A stretch of DNA of 64,000 nt from Diprion similis (GCF_021155765.1 NC_060112.1:27246001-27310000); one strand, 5' to 3'; shown: positions 37,663-51,300, numbered from the stretch's first letter. A program made the numbers and translations. Notes: a model not told the origin generated them from the sequence alone.

Positions 37663-38003
37663 TACGTGTCGTGCGATTTATGAGTGTGTATTTGAAAGAG
37701 AAGCGGAGTGTAAGTCAAGGATATTTGATAGTAATGCTTATATTGTGTTCACTTGAAACCGATTGCATCTGATTACAAGTAGGTTGCATCAGATTTATAA
37801 CTTAGCAGATGCAGTGTGCATTAATAATCACGGCACGAGTGCAAGTGATGTTTTGGAGACCGGAAATGCAGATACGTGTACAGAAATTATGTAAGTCGTG
37901 GCGTTGCAATTTTAATGTCACACGATAACCCGGAGTTAGTGGGGCGGGGATGTAAAGAAACACTCCGACGCACACTGCAACTGCACGTGGCACTGATACT
38001 AAA
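37663..38003. repeat. First copy of a diverged direct duplication
   Basis: This shares ordered blocks with 38218-38401: aaagagaag, tcaaggat, tttgatagta, ttgtgttcact, accgattgca, and a long near-identical block beginning aagaaacactccgacgcac. The first copy has about 150 extra bases in the middle. It contains no open frame of note. Confidence 0.7.
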
Positions 38004-38217
38004 CCGCCATTTCAAATCGAATTGATCGAAAACACATTTTGGAAGCTCCATAACATAAAATTCAAATTGGTTTGAATTCATATGATCTATCTAGCATGCT
38101 CATTTGAATATTGGTTACCGTTCTACTGTATTTCGGACAGAATTTTTGCACCCGACGTTGACTGAAGAATATAGAATTATCATAGATGATCTCAATCATA
38201 CATTATAAATTATTCTA

Positions 38218-38401
38218 CTTACGCGTGGTAATTTGTTAGTGTATACTGGAAAGAGAAGTGGGTTGAAATTCAAGGATCTTTGATAGTAGTCGTGTATTGT
38301 GTTCACTTTGGAACCGATTGCAATTTTAATGCGATCTAAGTGATCGTGCTAATGTCAAGAAACACTCCGACGCACACTGCGGCTGCACGTGGCACTGATT
38401 C
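38218..38401. repeat. Second copy of a diverged direct duplication
   Basis: A shorter partner of 37663-38003 in the same orientation about 550 bp away, ending in the same ctgcacgtggcactgat block. The copies differ by scattered substitutions and by the absence of the middle segment. Confidence 0.7.
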
Positions 38402-39798
38402 CGAATGGAGCTAACGGACAGAGCTTTTAATGGCAGGTTACGTCCATTGGTGAAAGGCGACTGGTAAAGAATTTTCATAACATAGGCGCACGTATGGATT
38501 CGATCAGACATGACGGATAGACTGCGGATCCCGTTGATATCACCCAATGGCGATGTGACTTCTAGTTAGAAGTAGAAAATGCGAGTTTCCGATTACATTT
38601 TGTTTTTCTCCTACTGAGTATACCGAGTATCCGGCTCATCCGACTATGCAAAGGATAACGATAGAACCAGGCTCAAACCTAACTCCCTCTCTTTCTAATC
38701 AATAGTCACTTTTTCATCCCCCATCCGTAGACGGTACTCGGTACTCAAGATCGTTGGGTTCGGTAGAGACTAATTTCGCTCGCTCTCTCGTTACCCACTT
38801 ATGCGCCGGCGTGCCTCTAGACTAGACTGCCGGGTATGATCACGTGTCTGCATGGGTTCGAATCGAACACCTATTCGACAGGGAATCAAACGCAATACAC
38901 AATCGGTAATAGGCACGATTAACTATAGTTGCTGCATGTATATGCGTATAAAGGTATTTATCGGGATTTTCATCTGATGGTGATTACCTAGTTAAAATGA
39001 TTGTGAGAGGTTTTTTGTTTTTAAATGATGCGTGTACATAAAACTTGCTTCACGCGTAACTGGATACTTTAAACTCGTCGTCTGCCAGCCTATACCTATC
39101 TGCATTTCGTAAATCCATGGAGGATGCTCACGTCCCAATTAAGTCTTCCTCTTGCTGTAAGCGTTATTTTCTCTCACAACTTATACATGTGTGCCTAGCT
39201 AAAACTCATTCCCAATACTGTGAAACAAACATGTATATTACGTGCATATAGCACGGCATACAGTGTGATAATCCCGGACCCAAGTGTTGACGAAAGAGTA
39301 GGCGAAAATGACTGGCTGCGGATAAATTTTGATGACGCTTCGGTGGATCTGGGTGGGCCAGTAGTCATAATAAGAGAAAAGGAGACGAAACTCAAACCTG
39401 CGTGCCAGCAAAAAGTGGCCCTGTGTCGAGGGCAGAGTTAGTCGTGCCGATCTTCTCCACTCGCCGCGTTCGTGTTCTACGGTCGTTCGAAATAAGTAAA
39501 CAAACAACCCTCTCTTTCTCCCTGCTGACAACATTTGCTCAATAATGACAATAGTTGAACGACCAATGTCAACGGCGCCTGCTGCGGCCTAACGTTGTAC
39601 TAACAAACCGTGCGCTGAAATCTGGCTCGACTTTGTTTTCCAAGTTTTCGTCTCCACCCCTCTTGCCGGCCGGATGAAAGGGAAGTGTTCAGTCCACTGA
39701 TATATAGTGGTTCGGTCTCGCTGCTAGCTACTGCGCATGCGTGGGAGGGTCTAAACCACGGAAAGTGCGCAGTTTATGCACGTGTGTCAAATAGTTCG
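38402..39798. other. Non-coding stretch, nothing recognised
   Basis: Mixed composition with CT-rich patches near 38680-38820. Short open frames only. Confidence 0.45.
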
Positions 39799-39939
39799 AA
39801 TTTTATTGGCCGACAGTTACCGCCAGATTGAGCAGCCGACGCAACACCAATCGCGACTGTCAGAAAATGTCCCTAGGTGTCCACAGCTAGGCGTTGCGTC
39901 GGCTGCTCAATCAGGCGGTAACTGTCGGCCAATAAAATT
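39799..39939. repeat. Near-perfect 47-bp-arm hairpin
   Basis: Arms at 39799-39845 and 39893-39939 are reverse complements over 47 bp with a single mismatch. They begin aattttattggccgacagt and end cgacgcaac. The loop is 47 bp. High arm identity suggests a young insertion or maintained pairing. Confidence 0.88.
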
Positions 39940-40889
39940 TGCATGACTTGACTTGAATTGCACGCGCATATGCTGCGCAATTTCCTCACGGGAACACGGT
40001 ATACAGGGCTGGAAACGAACATGAAATGGCATAGTACCCATTAGCCGATCTAAATGTTCTTACATTTTTCGCCGCTACGTAGCATTGCTGCTTAGTAGTA
40101 ATAGCCAAGAGGGAAGAGGGGAGCACAGACGACCGTGGGTGGGAGGTAGCACTAGATTGCAGCGATGCATGTGGCGACGAATAGAATATAGCGAAGCTCG
40201 TGACGGGGACACACGACCTCATTGAAATGAGGCTTCGTTTCCAGACCTCAAGCTCAAACTGAATGTCCTATGTGAGTAAGGTGAAGCTAAATTCTCTAGG
40301 TCCAATTGAAAAGTGTCGTTTCTTTCTCATTGGCTATCCGAACTCGAGCTGTCATGGACGAATCCGATGATGGAAGCATATACCTCACCGTGCCACAAGA
40401 TATACCTTGGTGCAATTACGACGATGCCACTATAGTATAATCATACACACGATATTCTGGTTCGATATCTGACGGTGGCGCATTACGCAGTTCCCTCTCT
40501 CAAAGGGTCTCTAACGCCTGCGTGTGGATCAAGAGTGGCGCCAATGGCAAAGCGGCAACTCACCGAACTACAGGCGCTACAGGCTTCTGCCGTTCTGCGG
40601 GACACACGGAAAGTACAGAACGCCGCTCTCGGCTGACTCCATGTTACCAGATTTTATTTCGAGTCAGTTTCTTATTTTTTGAGGTGGTATTTGCGGGTGT
40701 TTATTCGGGAGCTTCCTCCGTATCGATCTACGGAGTTCTTATTCGTACGGCGTCGTCTCCACGACATTTCGTTTAATACTGTGACAGTGAATGAAGTGAT
40801 AAAACATTTGTCCCCTCTCTCTCGGTCGACTACGGGCTACCCGCCTGTCGTTAACTTGGCTTGGCATTATCAGTCAGCTGTCTGTTTAG

Positions 40890-40946
40890 TTGGTCGGTCG
40901 GTCGGTCGGTTGGTTAGTCGGTTGGTCGGTCGGTCCGTCCGTCGAT
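40890..40946 (+). repeat. GGTC-type microsatellite
   Basis: An interrupted array of ggtc/ggtt units (ggtcggtcggtcggt followed by variant units and ccgtccgtcg) in a GC-rich, TC-initiator-like region. It could be part of a promoter or 5' UTR, perhaps of the plus-strand gene that begins coding at 51724, but there is no direct link. Confidence 0.7.
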
Positions 40947-41177
40947 TCGTCAGTGTTACGCAAGGCAACTTGTCGACGTCCCGCTACGCTGCACGCACGC
41001 GTTCGGCACACGCCGAAGTTGAATCGAGGATGTGTACCGCTGTCAAATTCCCAGTTCTAGTCTCTGTCAGAGCAAGTCTCCTCAAGTTTGTCAATTTGTC
41101 GGGCTCCTAGCTCGGTAGATCGAAAACAGGGGCAACAGAGAGGTAGAATAGAGCTCCCTACCCTTTTCCTATCCTTT

Positions 41178-41197
41178 CCCCTATCCCACCCCCACCC
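41178..41197 (-). other. G-quadruplex-forming motif
   Basis: The minus strand reads GGG-T-GGGGG-T-GGG-ATA-GGGG, four G runs with loops of 1-3 nt, the classical pattern for a stable intramolecular quadruplex. It lies about 250 bp from the GGTC array in the GC-rich patch. Confidence 0.6.
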
Positions 41198-41199
41198 TC

Positions 41200-44100
41200 C
41201 GCCGTTTCGACCCAGTGCAGCGTGTCCCGATTTGTGGGTATAGCTCGAAATTTCGTCGCTATCTTGGCGTGTAAAATAAAACAAAGTAGACAAAAATTTA
41301 AGGAAATCACGTGAGGTGCGGAGTGCATTTTTATGTTGTCAGTATTATTCGCTTGTTTCCTTCGTTTTAGCTTTTCCGCTGTCTGTCGTCCGTTATCAGC
41401 AATTGTATAACATACGCATGTACATACATACGAGATGCATAACCAACCGCATTGTGCCTACCATGAATTCATGTCCGGATTTGCGCGTAGTGACGTGACT
41501 TCGTTTGTATGTGTGTGTGGGAGTGCGGACGACTCGGTGTATGCATACAGGGCTGCGGGGCATTATATGCTTGAACGGAAAAAGAGTTCAGTATCGTTGG
41601 TCATCGAAGCCGACTGTTTACTAGTATTCTAAAGCCTAAAGCTCCGGGTCCCCAATTTTCTAACGAGACGTTATAACTTTGCTTCGATGCATCGGTATAT
41701 GCAAATATACTGCGTGCGACACACGTAACCATACTCATACATACATGCACGCATTCGTACATACGTGCTCGTCCAGCTTAACGTTTATTTACAATCTGTT
41801 ATTTGAAAATCGAAACTATAGAAGCTCTGCTCCCTATTTCTCGTACAACTGAACTCATTTTAAGCTCCGAGTAGCTCAACAATAATAACTGGCGTAGTTT
41901 GAAAAAACCAGCGCTTTTGCGATATTGTCATCCCATGGTTGTTGCGCGCGCGTGCATCTAAATAGATCATATCCGGTGGTCAATCGCTGTGCGCTGTGAT
42001 AAACTAATTTAAATAATAAATAATTGGTAAAATGTTTGAATTAAATTCTACAGGTTTCAATACTAATCATGCATAAAAGTATGTCCGTAATAGTATAATG
42101 TAGAAAAAAAATTGCTCGGTTCGTAAGAATGGACATTGTTCAGCGGCTAGAATAATGTTCATCGCTAAACGTTTATAATTGTAGACATACACGAATATAG
42201 AGATACATACATCGTTGTCACCGGCGGTAGATCGCTCCCAGCCAGAGACCACCACTGGCGGATGAAAGGAGTTTTTGGATTACCGAATAAAGGTAAGCAC
42301 CTTACACGAAAACTTTACACACTTTCGTATATTTTAATTCTCCGGTATTTATTAACGAGACTGGATGCGCAATTCTACTTCTCCATTCGACTGCTGCCCT
42401 CGTGTCGAAAATCAGTTTGCTTTTGTTTTTACCGCAGGGAGTAAAGCTATAGGTATAGACACAAAGTGTACGCACGTACGCCGCGCGCCGTATGCGTTCG
42501 CGATGGATGGGTTTTCACAAGCCGTGGAACAAGAGGTGGACGCATCGTCAGTGAGGCGAACCAACAGTCTAGTCCTACAAGTTACCAACCGAGTCGCCTG
42601 ACTCGATTTTTTTTCATCGAATTAACGAACTGGTCGATGAAACTGTTTCTAATCTTTTTACTTATCATTACCTAGGGTGATATAAGCCAAGTATTGGTTT
42701 CAGTCGTAAACTAATTTTAATGAATCTTCACCTTTTCGAACCTCTGTGTTCGACAAACAGGTTCTTAGAAAAAAATATCTGTCTACTGTCTGTCCCGACG
42801 AACTCCTGCGATGACATCAAAAACGATTAAATGAAAAATCTGAAATCGAACGATGGTCATGAAAAATTGTCTTGTCCCGCTTACAGATATACTCTGTGCG
42901 ACAACGACACAAACAACTAAAAGATTCGCCAATTTTGCGTCACACTTAATTATTTAACGTACCTAGTAGAGTTACAATATAAAGCAAGTGTCACTCGGGG
43001 TATTGGAAACAAGACATCTGCGAAAATCCGATCGAAATCTGTCCAGCAGTTCGTGTTTTTGTATATATGTATACCATACTATATACTGCTATAGTATAGT
43101 ATTAATAGTATCAGTATCATAGATTATTTTAATTAATTACAAAGAGATCACAAACATAGTTCATGTTCCGTTGCGTAAACATTGCTCGAAAGTATACGAA
43201 TCAAAACGAGATGAATCGAATAATTAGCTGTATATAGGCATTAATAATTGATCGGAAAGTTTTTCAATAGATATGATTATCGTACGGCGACAAACAACAC
43301 GTTGATTTTGTGAATGGGGAAGGCGACTACGAGACTATTTTTGTCGCTGTGGCCGCACGACGTGTGGTTTCGTTGGCTATATATATACAATATGTTTTCT
43401 TCGAAAAATATCGATACAGCACTACACGTTCTCAGTAATATACAACGCATACCGTGTATCATTATTAATCCCTACAACTATAGTAATAAGCAACAGTTTA
43501 ATACCTATGCTAAGAGTTATTAGAAAACATGACCCTGCACGGAAATCAGACAGGGTGATAAGTTTTTCAATTCTGAAAATCAAATTCATTTCGGGAAAAC
43601 CTAAGCCACGTGGTGAAGTTGCAGAACTGAGTTAACTGAGACGAAAAAATTGGCTTATTTACGATAAAACTCTGAAAAATAACAATTATCTGCGCTGTGG
43701 ACAAGTGAGACCCTCCGTTTTTCTCTGAACCGAAAACTCACAGTTATTACGTTGGACTTTGGTTCACTGAACCCGGGACTGAGCCTAATACAACTCTCGT
43801 ATATAGGTTGATTATAAAATAATAAATGAAATAAAATGAAAAGCAAAATATATTTGTAAAAGATTTCTGCAACTAGCTATGGAACCAGCGTGCTTCAAGT
43901 CTGGTCATTGTTCTGGATTCTGACTAAACTCTTCAGTTTGGATTAATTTTATGTCCATAGAAACAGTTCTCCAATCGAAGCCGAGGGTTGGAAAATTTTA
44001 AAGTTGGACCGATTCCCAATAAGAAATATTGTTTGTGGTCACAGCTCTATGCTTCGAGCTTTTCGTTTTGCAAATTGCATGTCACGCCCTGGATGTTACA

Positions 44101-46400
44101 CTAACATCGTTTCATCCGAATGCCATACAGGTGCCTTTAATTGAATTATATAGGGTGATTAGGTGAAAACCCCGAGAGTAGGAGGAGTTTAGGTGATCAA
44201 TAGACCCCGCCCCGCAGTCAATCTGACAAGTGAGCAGACGGATCGTATTGAAGCAACAACATTAATATTGATATAGGCATAAATGAAGAGCATCTCCACG
44301 TATTCGTCGACCCTATAAGCTTCCACCTCACATTTATGTGACACAGTTGGCTGCTCTGATGATAAAGTAATGATACAAACAATTAGTATTGGACGATGTC
44401 GAATCTGTTACCACCACACATTACATTCTTTTGCAGGCTGGTTTCCCAAAAAATTTCCGACCAAATTTGTTGTTCATCAAACGATGAAAGACGCCTTTCA
44501 ATTGAAACAGTTTCCTGAGGTATCGCAAATACTAGCATCTCAATACTTGTTGGTGTCGTTGCGGGTATGAATTTTGGTTGACAAAAGTCGCCAGTAGCAA
44601 CGAAGTTGGAGTCCCATACAAGTATACGGCCTGCAGGCTATTTGACGCAAGAAAAGTTGGGGTGCTCGGACGAGCTATCACCCCGACACCTAGGTGTCGC
44701 TAGTGGTGCCTTTGATTGTGTGTAGAGTCCCTACAAAACAATAAGGTACTCTATGCTTGCTCGGCTCACGTACAGCACTCTATACTAATGCGTACACTGT
44801 GGGTGCGTGTCGTTCGACAGTAGAGCCACCATACGAATCTACGTGTCGCCGAAAGCTTTGCTTCAAGTGGCCTATAAGCTGTACACTTCTATAGGGCTCC
44901 AGAACCAACGAAACTTCACGTTCCGTACTGGGGTGCGCTGTTATCGGGACAGTTTCGCTTATTCACCACCGCTACGCGTAAATGTTGCTATCGAATGAAT
45001 GTACGCGAGAGAAAGGAATAGAGCACGTGTGAAAGGAAGATACAAACAGAATGTGAATCCTGGGGTGAATTTTGTAACAAACTGATCAAAGGTTCGGCGT
45101 TTCGCCTTACGAAGCCTTATTATTTTTGCTTCAGTTGAACTACCGACTCTTAGATTTGTTAGTGAATTCAAGAAAGTGAAGAGTAGAAATAAAATGAAAA
45201 ATCTACCGATGTTACACAGGGTGTAATTATAGTCGGCATTGAAAATGTAGACCCATTGCATTTATTAGTAATCAGGGTACAGACAGATTGATATTTTACA
45301 CTGGTAACAGACTCGACATAAATACAAATGAAAATTTTAAGATAAACATTACATCGAAAACTTTTCTCTTCCGTTATTAATCAAGGGACACACTGTATGT
45401 ATAATATCTATGCCGATGAAACACAATGAAATCGACGATTGAAGAAAATAAAGTGTTTATGCAAAATATCGTTATTAGAAGTCATAATTGTCGCAAAATT
45501 CGACCTTAATTTCACTGCATTCAGCAGGAATATGAACAGCAGAATAAACTGACACTTGCATTTATGTCATATAAAGTCAATCTAGCGTTGACAAGATAGC
45601 ATACGACGGCGCACCGGTCAGAATCATTGGGTGACTGGTGGGCAGGCGCTCGACAAATCACAGCGCGGTCGTTTTCGTGCGTGTGACACCTCTGCCAGAA
45701 CCCCCCTACGTGGGCTTCAGCCTGGCCAGTACCCCCATTATAGAAGCATTTTTAATGCTAAACAAAACTACAAGTGAGCCAACGTACACGTTGGAACGTA
45801 TTCTCTGTACGAATAGAGCCTCTCACGAAGAACGCCCGCAATAAGAACGCTTCCCCAGTTTCTCGCTAGCACACTTTCCCCCACTCCGACTCAACCTCAA
45901 AGCTCCAATTATTCGCCTGCGACTAATCCATAAGAACGCTCTGTCTACAAGAGAAGAAAGAGAGAGATGGAGATAGTCAGTGAGCGAGGGGCGGGCGCAT
46001 GATGGGGGTACTCGAATTTGCGAAAAAACTCTTCCCCTCGGAGGCTTTCGCGTTCTTATTGAAAAGTCGGAGGATGTTGCCACGTAATTTAAAACCAGAT
46101 TTACTTTTATACCATCACGCAAGAGGAAGGCATATTTAAAAATCTTACATCTTTAATGTATTTAATTACGTTCGGGTTAATATCCACTCTGTATTCAGCC
46201 AAAAACTATCTCAATCTATACGTTTCTTATACTTGTATAGGTATAAGTTACCTACTCTGTAGTTGCGTCGCTTTCAGATCACATGCTAAACTAACAATAA
46301 AAACTATATAACTCAACAACAAGAGACATACCGCCAGTGGAGCTAGCTAGTGGTATATGAGTGTCCGGTCTCGCGAGCATCTGTGCGACCGTGTTTCTCT
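41200..46400. other. Gene-poor stretch, nothing recognised
   Basis: Short open frames on both strands, no domain, no splice-consistent exon. There is a GC-richer patch at about 45600-46080 with repeated aataagaacgc words. No RNA gene was recognised. Confidence 0.45.
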
Positions 46401-46413
46401 CCGACGCGACCCC

Positions 46414-46683
46414 TATATAACGCTGACGCGTTCTTACTCAGACCTCACGTTACCGCCGTGAGTACCTGAAAAAGTATAACGGCCTCACTCGTTCCGTGAG
46501 AAACGGCATTGATATCGCTTACAGACATACGCAAAGTACGTATTTACAATCGACAAGTCCTCAAATCGCCGCGGTCAAACCACGAAGCCTCTGTGACTTA
46601 CACGGCCGAAAGTGTGGGTATATTATGTGTATAATAGGTGTTGGCTTCGACGCGTGTGACTTGTCACTGTCTATGCAGATCAA
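46414..46683 (+). promoter_or_regulatory. Candidate TATA promoter with a possible first exon
   Basis: tatataa at 46414-46420 is followed 26 bp later by a tcag initiator-like site (A at 46440). Sequence from there runs to a reasonable splice donor, atcaa followed by gtgagg, at 46684. This would make a roughly 240-nt exon. Because the plus-strand gene starts coding right after an acceptor at about 51711-51723, a spliced 5' UTR exon is needed somewhere upstream, and this is one candidate. Spacing is slightly short for a canonical TATA-Inr pair. Confidence 0.28.
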
Positions 46684-48053
46684 GTGAGGAGATGTTACGT
46701 GTGGTATTATATTATTCGTATACTCGCGTAGTTGCTCGAGTCAAGGTATGACATCATCGCAGGAAAACTCTCGAGGTCTACGCAACCGCGTTGATTACGA
46801 ATGGCGTTCTTGTTTTAATTACAAGTGGCCTCCTCCTCCTCATACTTCTGCACCGTAGTTTCATTCTCACAGTAATATATTGAGTTATTTTATGTACACA
46901 GAGCGAGCAAATGTTGGGGCAAAGCTTCATCTAGTGCTGTAGCTGTCGCATTTATAATTGCTAATAACATGATATACACATTGTTCATTGTGCATTAAAA
47001 AATACCGCGATAGTAATAAAATTATAATTACAGTAAAAATGCAAATGCACCATGTGTGGATCTTCTGTTTCCCTCTCTTCTTCACCACTCCCATTCCAAA
47101 GCGTTCGCGAGCATTCGGACGTTGAAAAAAACCAGCTCATACTCGAAGTAACTTTTTATCGGCTATTGAGACCTCGCGGAAAACGTGAACGACCGCGGGT
47201 TGCATTGCAATTATATTTTATCTTCAACGAAGAAGGCAACTGTGGGAAAACCGCGACGTGACCATGGGGTCCTGAATATTCACCTGATTATGTGCGAAAG
47301 CATAAACAGGTTTAATTATACCACTCTCGCTGTTTGACAAAATGTACAAGAATTTTCTTCAAAATTTCTAGTATTAATTGATACATTTGCATTATAATTT
47401 TTATAATAGTTCGTCCAGAAAATTAGTGTGCTCCAAGATGATTATACTATGTGCTTTCAAATGGCCGTTCGAAAAGCTATTGGCTCATAGAAAGTCAACC
47501 GATCAGAAATAGTATAAATTGTAAGTGTAATGAGAACAGTCACGCTGAACACGTGCGAGCAGGAAATCAGTGATCAAAAATACTCCATTGCGATTTACGA
47601 CTTGGCATGTAAAAATATCCATTCCGAATATTTTACCCATTTTGAGTAAAGGAAATTAAGAAACGATAACCAATAGTGAGATCTCAATGACACGCTGCAA
47701 CAAACCAAGCTGGAATATTGAAATCACGGATACAGCAATTGCAATGAAAAATTAATTAAATTCGCTGCGAAATCGAAGAATATAATCGCTTACGACAATA
47801 CGGCACGCGCAAATGTTCGCACCTGATGTGAAATTTCCACAAGCGTATTTCAAATGTAGTGCGTAGATATAAGAACTGAAGTATGTAGGCGGGGCAGCCT
47901 TGGATCAGCTGTTTCCACTCATTGTCAATGTAAAAGTCGCGGAGGTACGGCTTGTACTACACCACGTACACTCACTCGACACTCTACAGTCTAACAATAA
48001 GCGTCGTCGCACGCGCTTACGCACGCCCCATACTTGCATTTTGTACGTGTAAT
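46684..48053. other. Non-coding stretch, nothing recognised
   Basis: AT-rich sequence with short open frames only and no recognised feature. Confidence 0.45.
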
Positions 48054-48055
48054 TA

Positions 48056-48317
48056 GGGAGGTCCAAAAAATCGACTTTTTTTTCAAACTCACGCGTTTAA
48101 CAGTTGTAGGAATCTGAATTAAGACGCCTGCTATAATTTGAGAACTAAAATTATTTTCGCGTGTTAATTGAATGGAAAATGCAAAATTGCGTTCAGAAAC
48201 CACCAAATATTAACATTGAGGGCGCAAAGTATAACAGGCGTCTTATTTCCTCTTCCTGCAACTATTGAACGTGTGACTTCGTGAAGAAAATAAATGATTG
48301 ATTTTTTTGAACCATCC
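48056..48317. mobile_element. MITE with long inverted ends and TA flanks
   Basis: About 85 bp at each end are inverted, diverged copies. The outer ends are gggaggtccaaaaaatcg and its counterpart ggatggttcaaaaaaatc, and both arms share cagttgtagga/tagttgcagga and aagacgcctg. The element is bracketed by TA at 48054-48055 and 48318-48319, fitting a Tc1/mariner-type TA duplication. It is 262 bp with no coding frame. Confidence 0.75.
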
Positions 48318-51300
48318 TACTGTACATATATATACATATAAGTATATATGAAGATCATGCCAATTCGTTATATACGCCGTTGCTAAATTTTTGAGCACTC
48401 TGAGCATTTCCATTTTGATTTTACAACTAGCCTCGCAAGGTTGTGACTGTTTATAAGGCTATACGTATTTCATACGAATTAAATTGAATTTACGTCGCAA
48501 TTGGTTGAAAATTTTTTTACCGCAAAATGAAACAATATTTCCAAAATCACCACTACATTGATGCGGCCATTCTGTTTTTCAAATTACCGTATAGATTTCA
48601 CCCTAACACAACGAGCGAGCCCGAAAATTTCTGAGGAAGTATTACTCATCAGGGGTTCGGGGGGCACCTAGAGAATAGCAAACAACATACCGTCCCTAAA
48701 AATCATTCAGGATACTTGTATAGATAGAAGTATACCTATGCGTGTACGTATCGATGAAAAGCTAACGGTAAACACGAACCCGAAGTGGTCAGTTTTGGTG
48801 CCGGACTTTGGGCGAACGCCAAGTATTCAGTTCCATTCTTCTGTCGATTGTTCGACAGCCCCAGGCGAACAGTGTTGCACGATCAGGTGAGAAAGAGACG
48901 TGAACACGTTGTTGGATTACGCTACTTACGATTCCATCTTTTATCAGGCCACCTCGGTCCCTTGCCTCCGGTTTTTTTGTTTCGCGAACCCGCTGCTACT
49001 CGGTTTGAAAACTGTAATATGTATATTGAGCCTATTCTCTGGCAATTGTCTCTCATACATGCAGGATTTCGAGTTACGATTCCACTCATAGTATTGTGGA
49101 TTAAATATAGTTTTCAGCGGTAAATTTCACTACACTTGATATCCCGTGTGAAATTTTGCACCAACTCACCTGTAAAAGTAGTGCAGATTTTACGTATATT
49201 TTGAATGAAATCTGTGATACAGGAAAATTATTAAAAGTGTGTAGGTATGTGTACAGGAAAAGTTGTGAGTAGCTTTCAACTTTCGTACTGTGATCTATTC
49301 TCTCTGTTCAGCGTGAATCAACCGGATTCAAAATGATTGAGGATTCGACATTTCCGACATCTTAAATGAGCCAGCCAGCGGATATGAGCTCATTAAAATT
49401 TTCCGTTGGTGTATTTCACGCGAATGCCGCCAGTCCCTTCTGTGGGCCAGCTAGTATTCTGAATAATGGTGAATAATAGCTATCGCGTAATGTAATGACC
49501 ATACTCATATCCTATATATATATATATATATATATATGCACAAGTAGAATAGAGATAACATCTGCAAGGCTACATGGCAAGTGAGTCGAGCACCGCATTG
49601 CGTCAAACTCGTGGTCATATGGTAGATATAGGTATTCGACGTAGAACTACGTCTATACTTATATGCATAGACGAACGAATGTCACGTGCAAACGGTTTTT
49701 ATACTGCAATATGACCTACCTCCGACGTAACGTAACGTAACCTTACCAACCAGCCTTATCCAACTTAACTTGACTCACCTTATCCTGCCCTGCCCTACTA
49801 CAACTTGGCGTTACGCAGATTGCATAGCGTGTGCTACGGTCAAAATTACTCTGGAAAATACGCGCGTGTATGGAAAAATTGGGGGTGTAGAATAGAATAT
49901 TCAAAAAACGAAGCGTCAGGATTTCCAAGCAAGTAAAAATTACCCGCTGTAGTGCGCACGCCTATCTCCAGAGAACCGTTGCAATATTGGTACGGGGATG
50001 CTTTGCACCGTAGTGCCCTCGCGGGTTAATAGTGCAAGTTCCCTTGAACGCGGTGTCATTTGCGAAAAATCTCAATGGTGGCCGTTCTTCAGCGAGGAAA
50101 TCAATTGATTCTTTGATCAAAAATTTTAGCTCTAACTATACCAGATTTAACTTTATACAAATCCTATTACGGAAGATCCCGACGGATTTAAGTCCACCCG
50201 TGTCGTTTGCTACGCAGGTTAAATACCTAAATGGTAACCGGCAACACCAGGGGCTTTGAATCGCTCAGAATCCAACTTAGGAGATGTACATATAATAACC
50301 TCGTGCATCTGCTCACTGATTTTTCACACTTTTTGCTTCAAAACCCATTACTTTATACACTTTATTCGTAAAAATCTGACAAAGCTTGAAAAAAGTGTGT
50401 TTTGAGTAAAATTTCACAATCTGAAGTTGACTACATTTACTTTCATACTCTGCTACAATTTGCTTCCGAGTGCAATATAACAATTTCCAGTTCGACACCT
50501 TTAGATGCGGATGTTATTCGTATATACCATCTACTCCCATCAGGTTTTCTGTTCCAAGAGTGAGAAATTTGGAAATCAAAAAAAGAAATATAAAAATGAC
50601 CTAACTAAGGGAATGACAGGCGAAAACAGATTTGAACAAATTAACACTTTGTATATCCTGTGATAAACATTAAACAGACAGCATATACAAGTAATCCAAT
50701 ACTGGCAAGCTGGTCTTATACCGAAAAAATTGCTTTTGACAAGTAAATAGCATTTACTTGATTTCCCTGATTCCTTTTCATTTGATCAATCATTTTTTGG
50801 TTTCAAGCTAGACAAGAAATTATTCAAATAATTTCAGGCATTCTTAATCCCCAGAATCATCACTTGCTTCGAATGAAGTTTACCTAAATTGACGAATTTT
50901 TATTTGAACCAAGTAGATATTTTGGTAATTTGAAACGCCTTAATTGTTAAAATACTTCTTCACCAATATTTACTTGCTGTCAGAAGAGAAAGATTGAGTC
51001 TCAAACAACCATCAATTGCATTGATCTTGGTGAATTTATTACATTTCAGTACATCTTATTTGGAACCGAAAAATTATTAATCAAATGAAAAAAATCAGGG
51101 AAATCAATGCCCTCTAGTTGTAAAAAACAAAACAATTTCTTTCAGTACAGGGTGAACTTCCGCAATTCAGGATACTATTGTGCGCTAAAAAATTGACGTT
51201 GATAGTTCAGTGCTTATTTACTTGTAATATTTTACAAAACTTCTGGATCGACCAACCAGGTGTTTCATAAATACAACAAAGTTCGTTTTGAGAATTAATA

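Noticed and set aside
48785-49123. 112-codon plus-strand open frame
   Set aside because: No family resemblance and no supporting splice sites or promoter.
49724-49745. Tandem cgtaa words considered as telomere-like repeat
   Set aside because: Only about three units, and not the TTAGG unit of insect telomeres.
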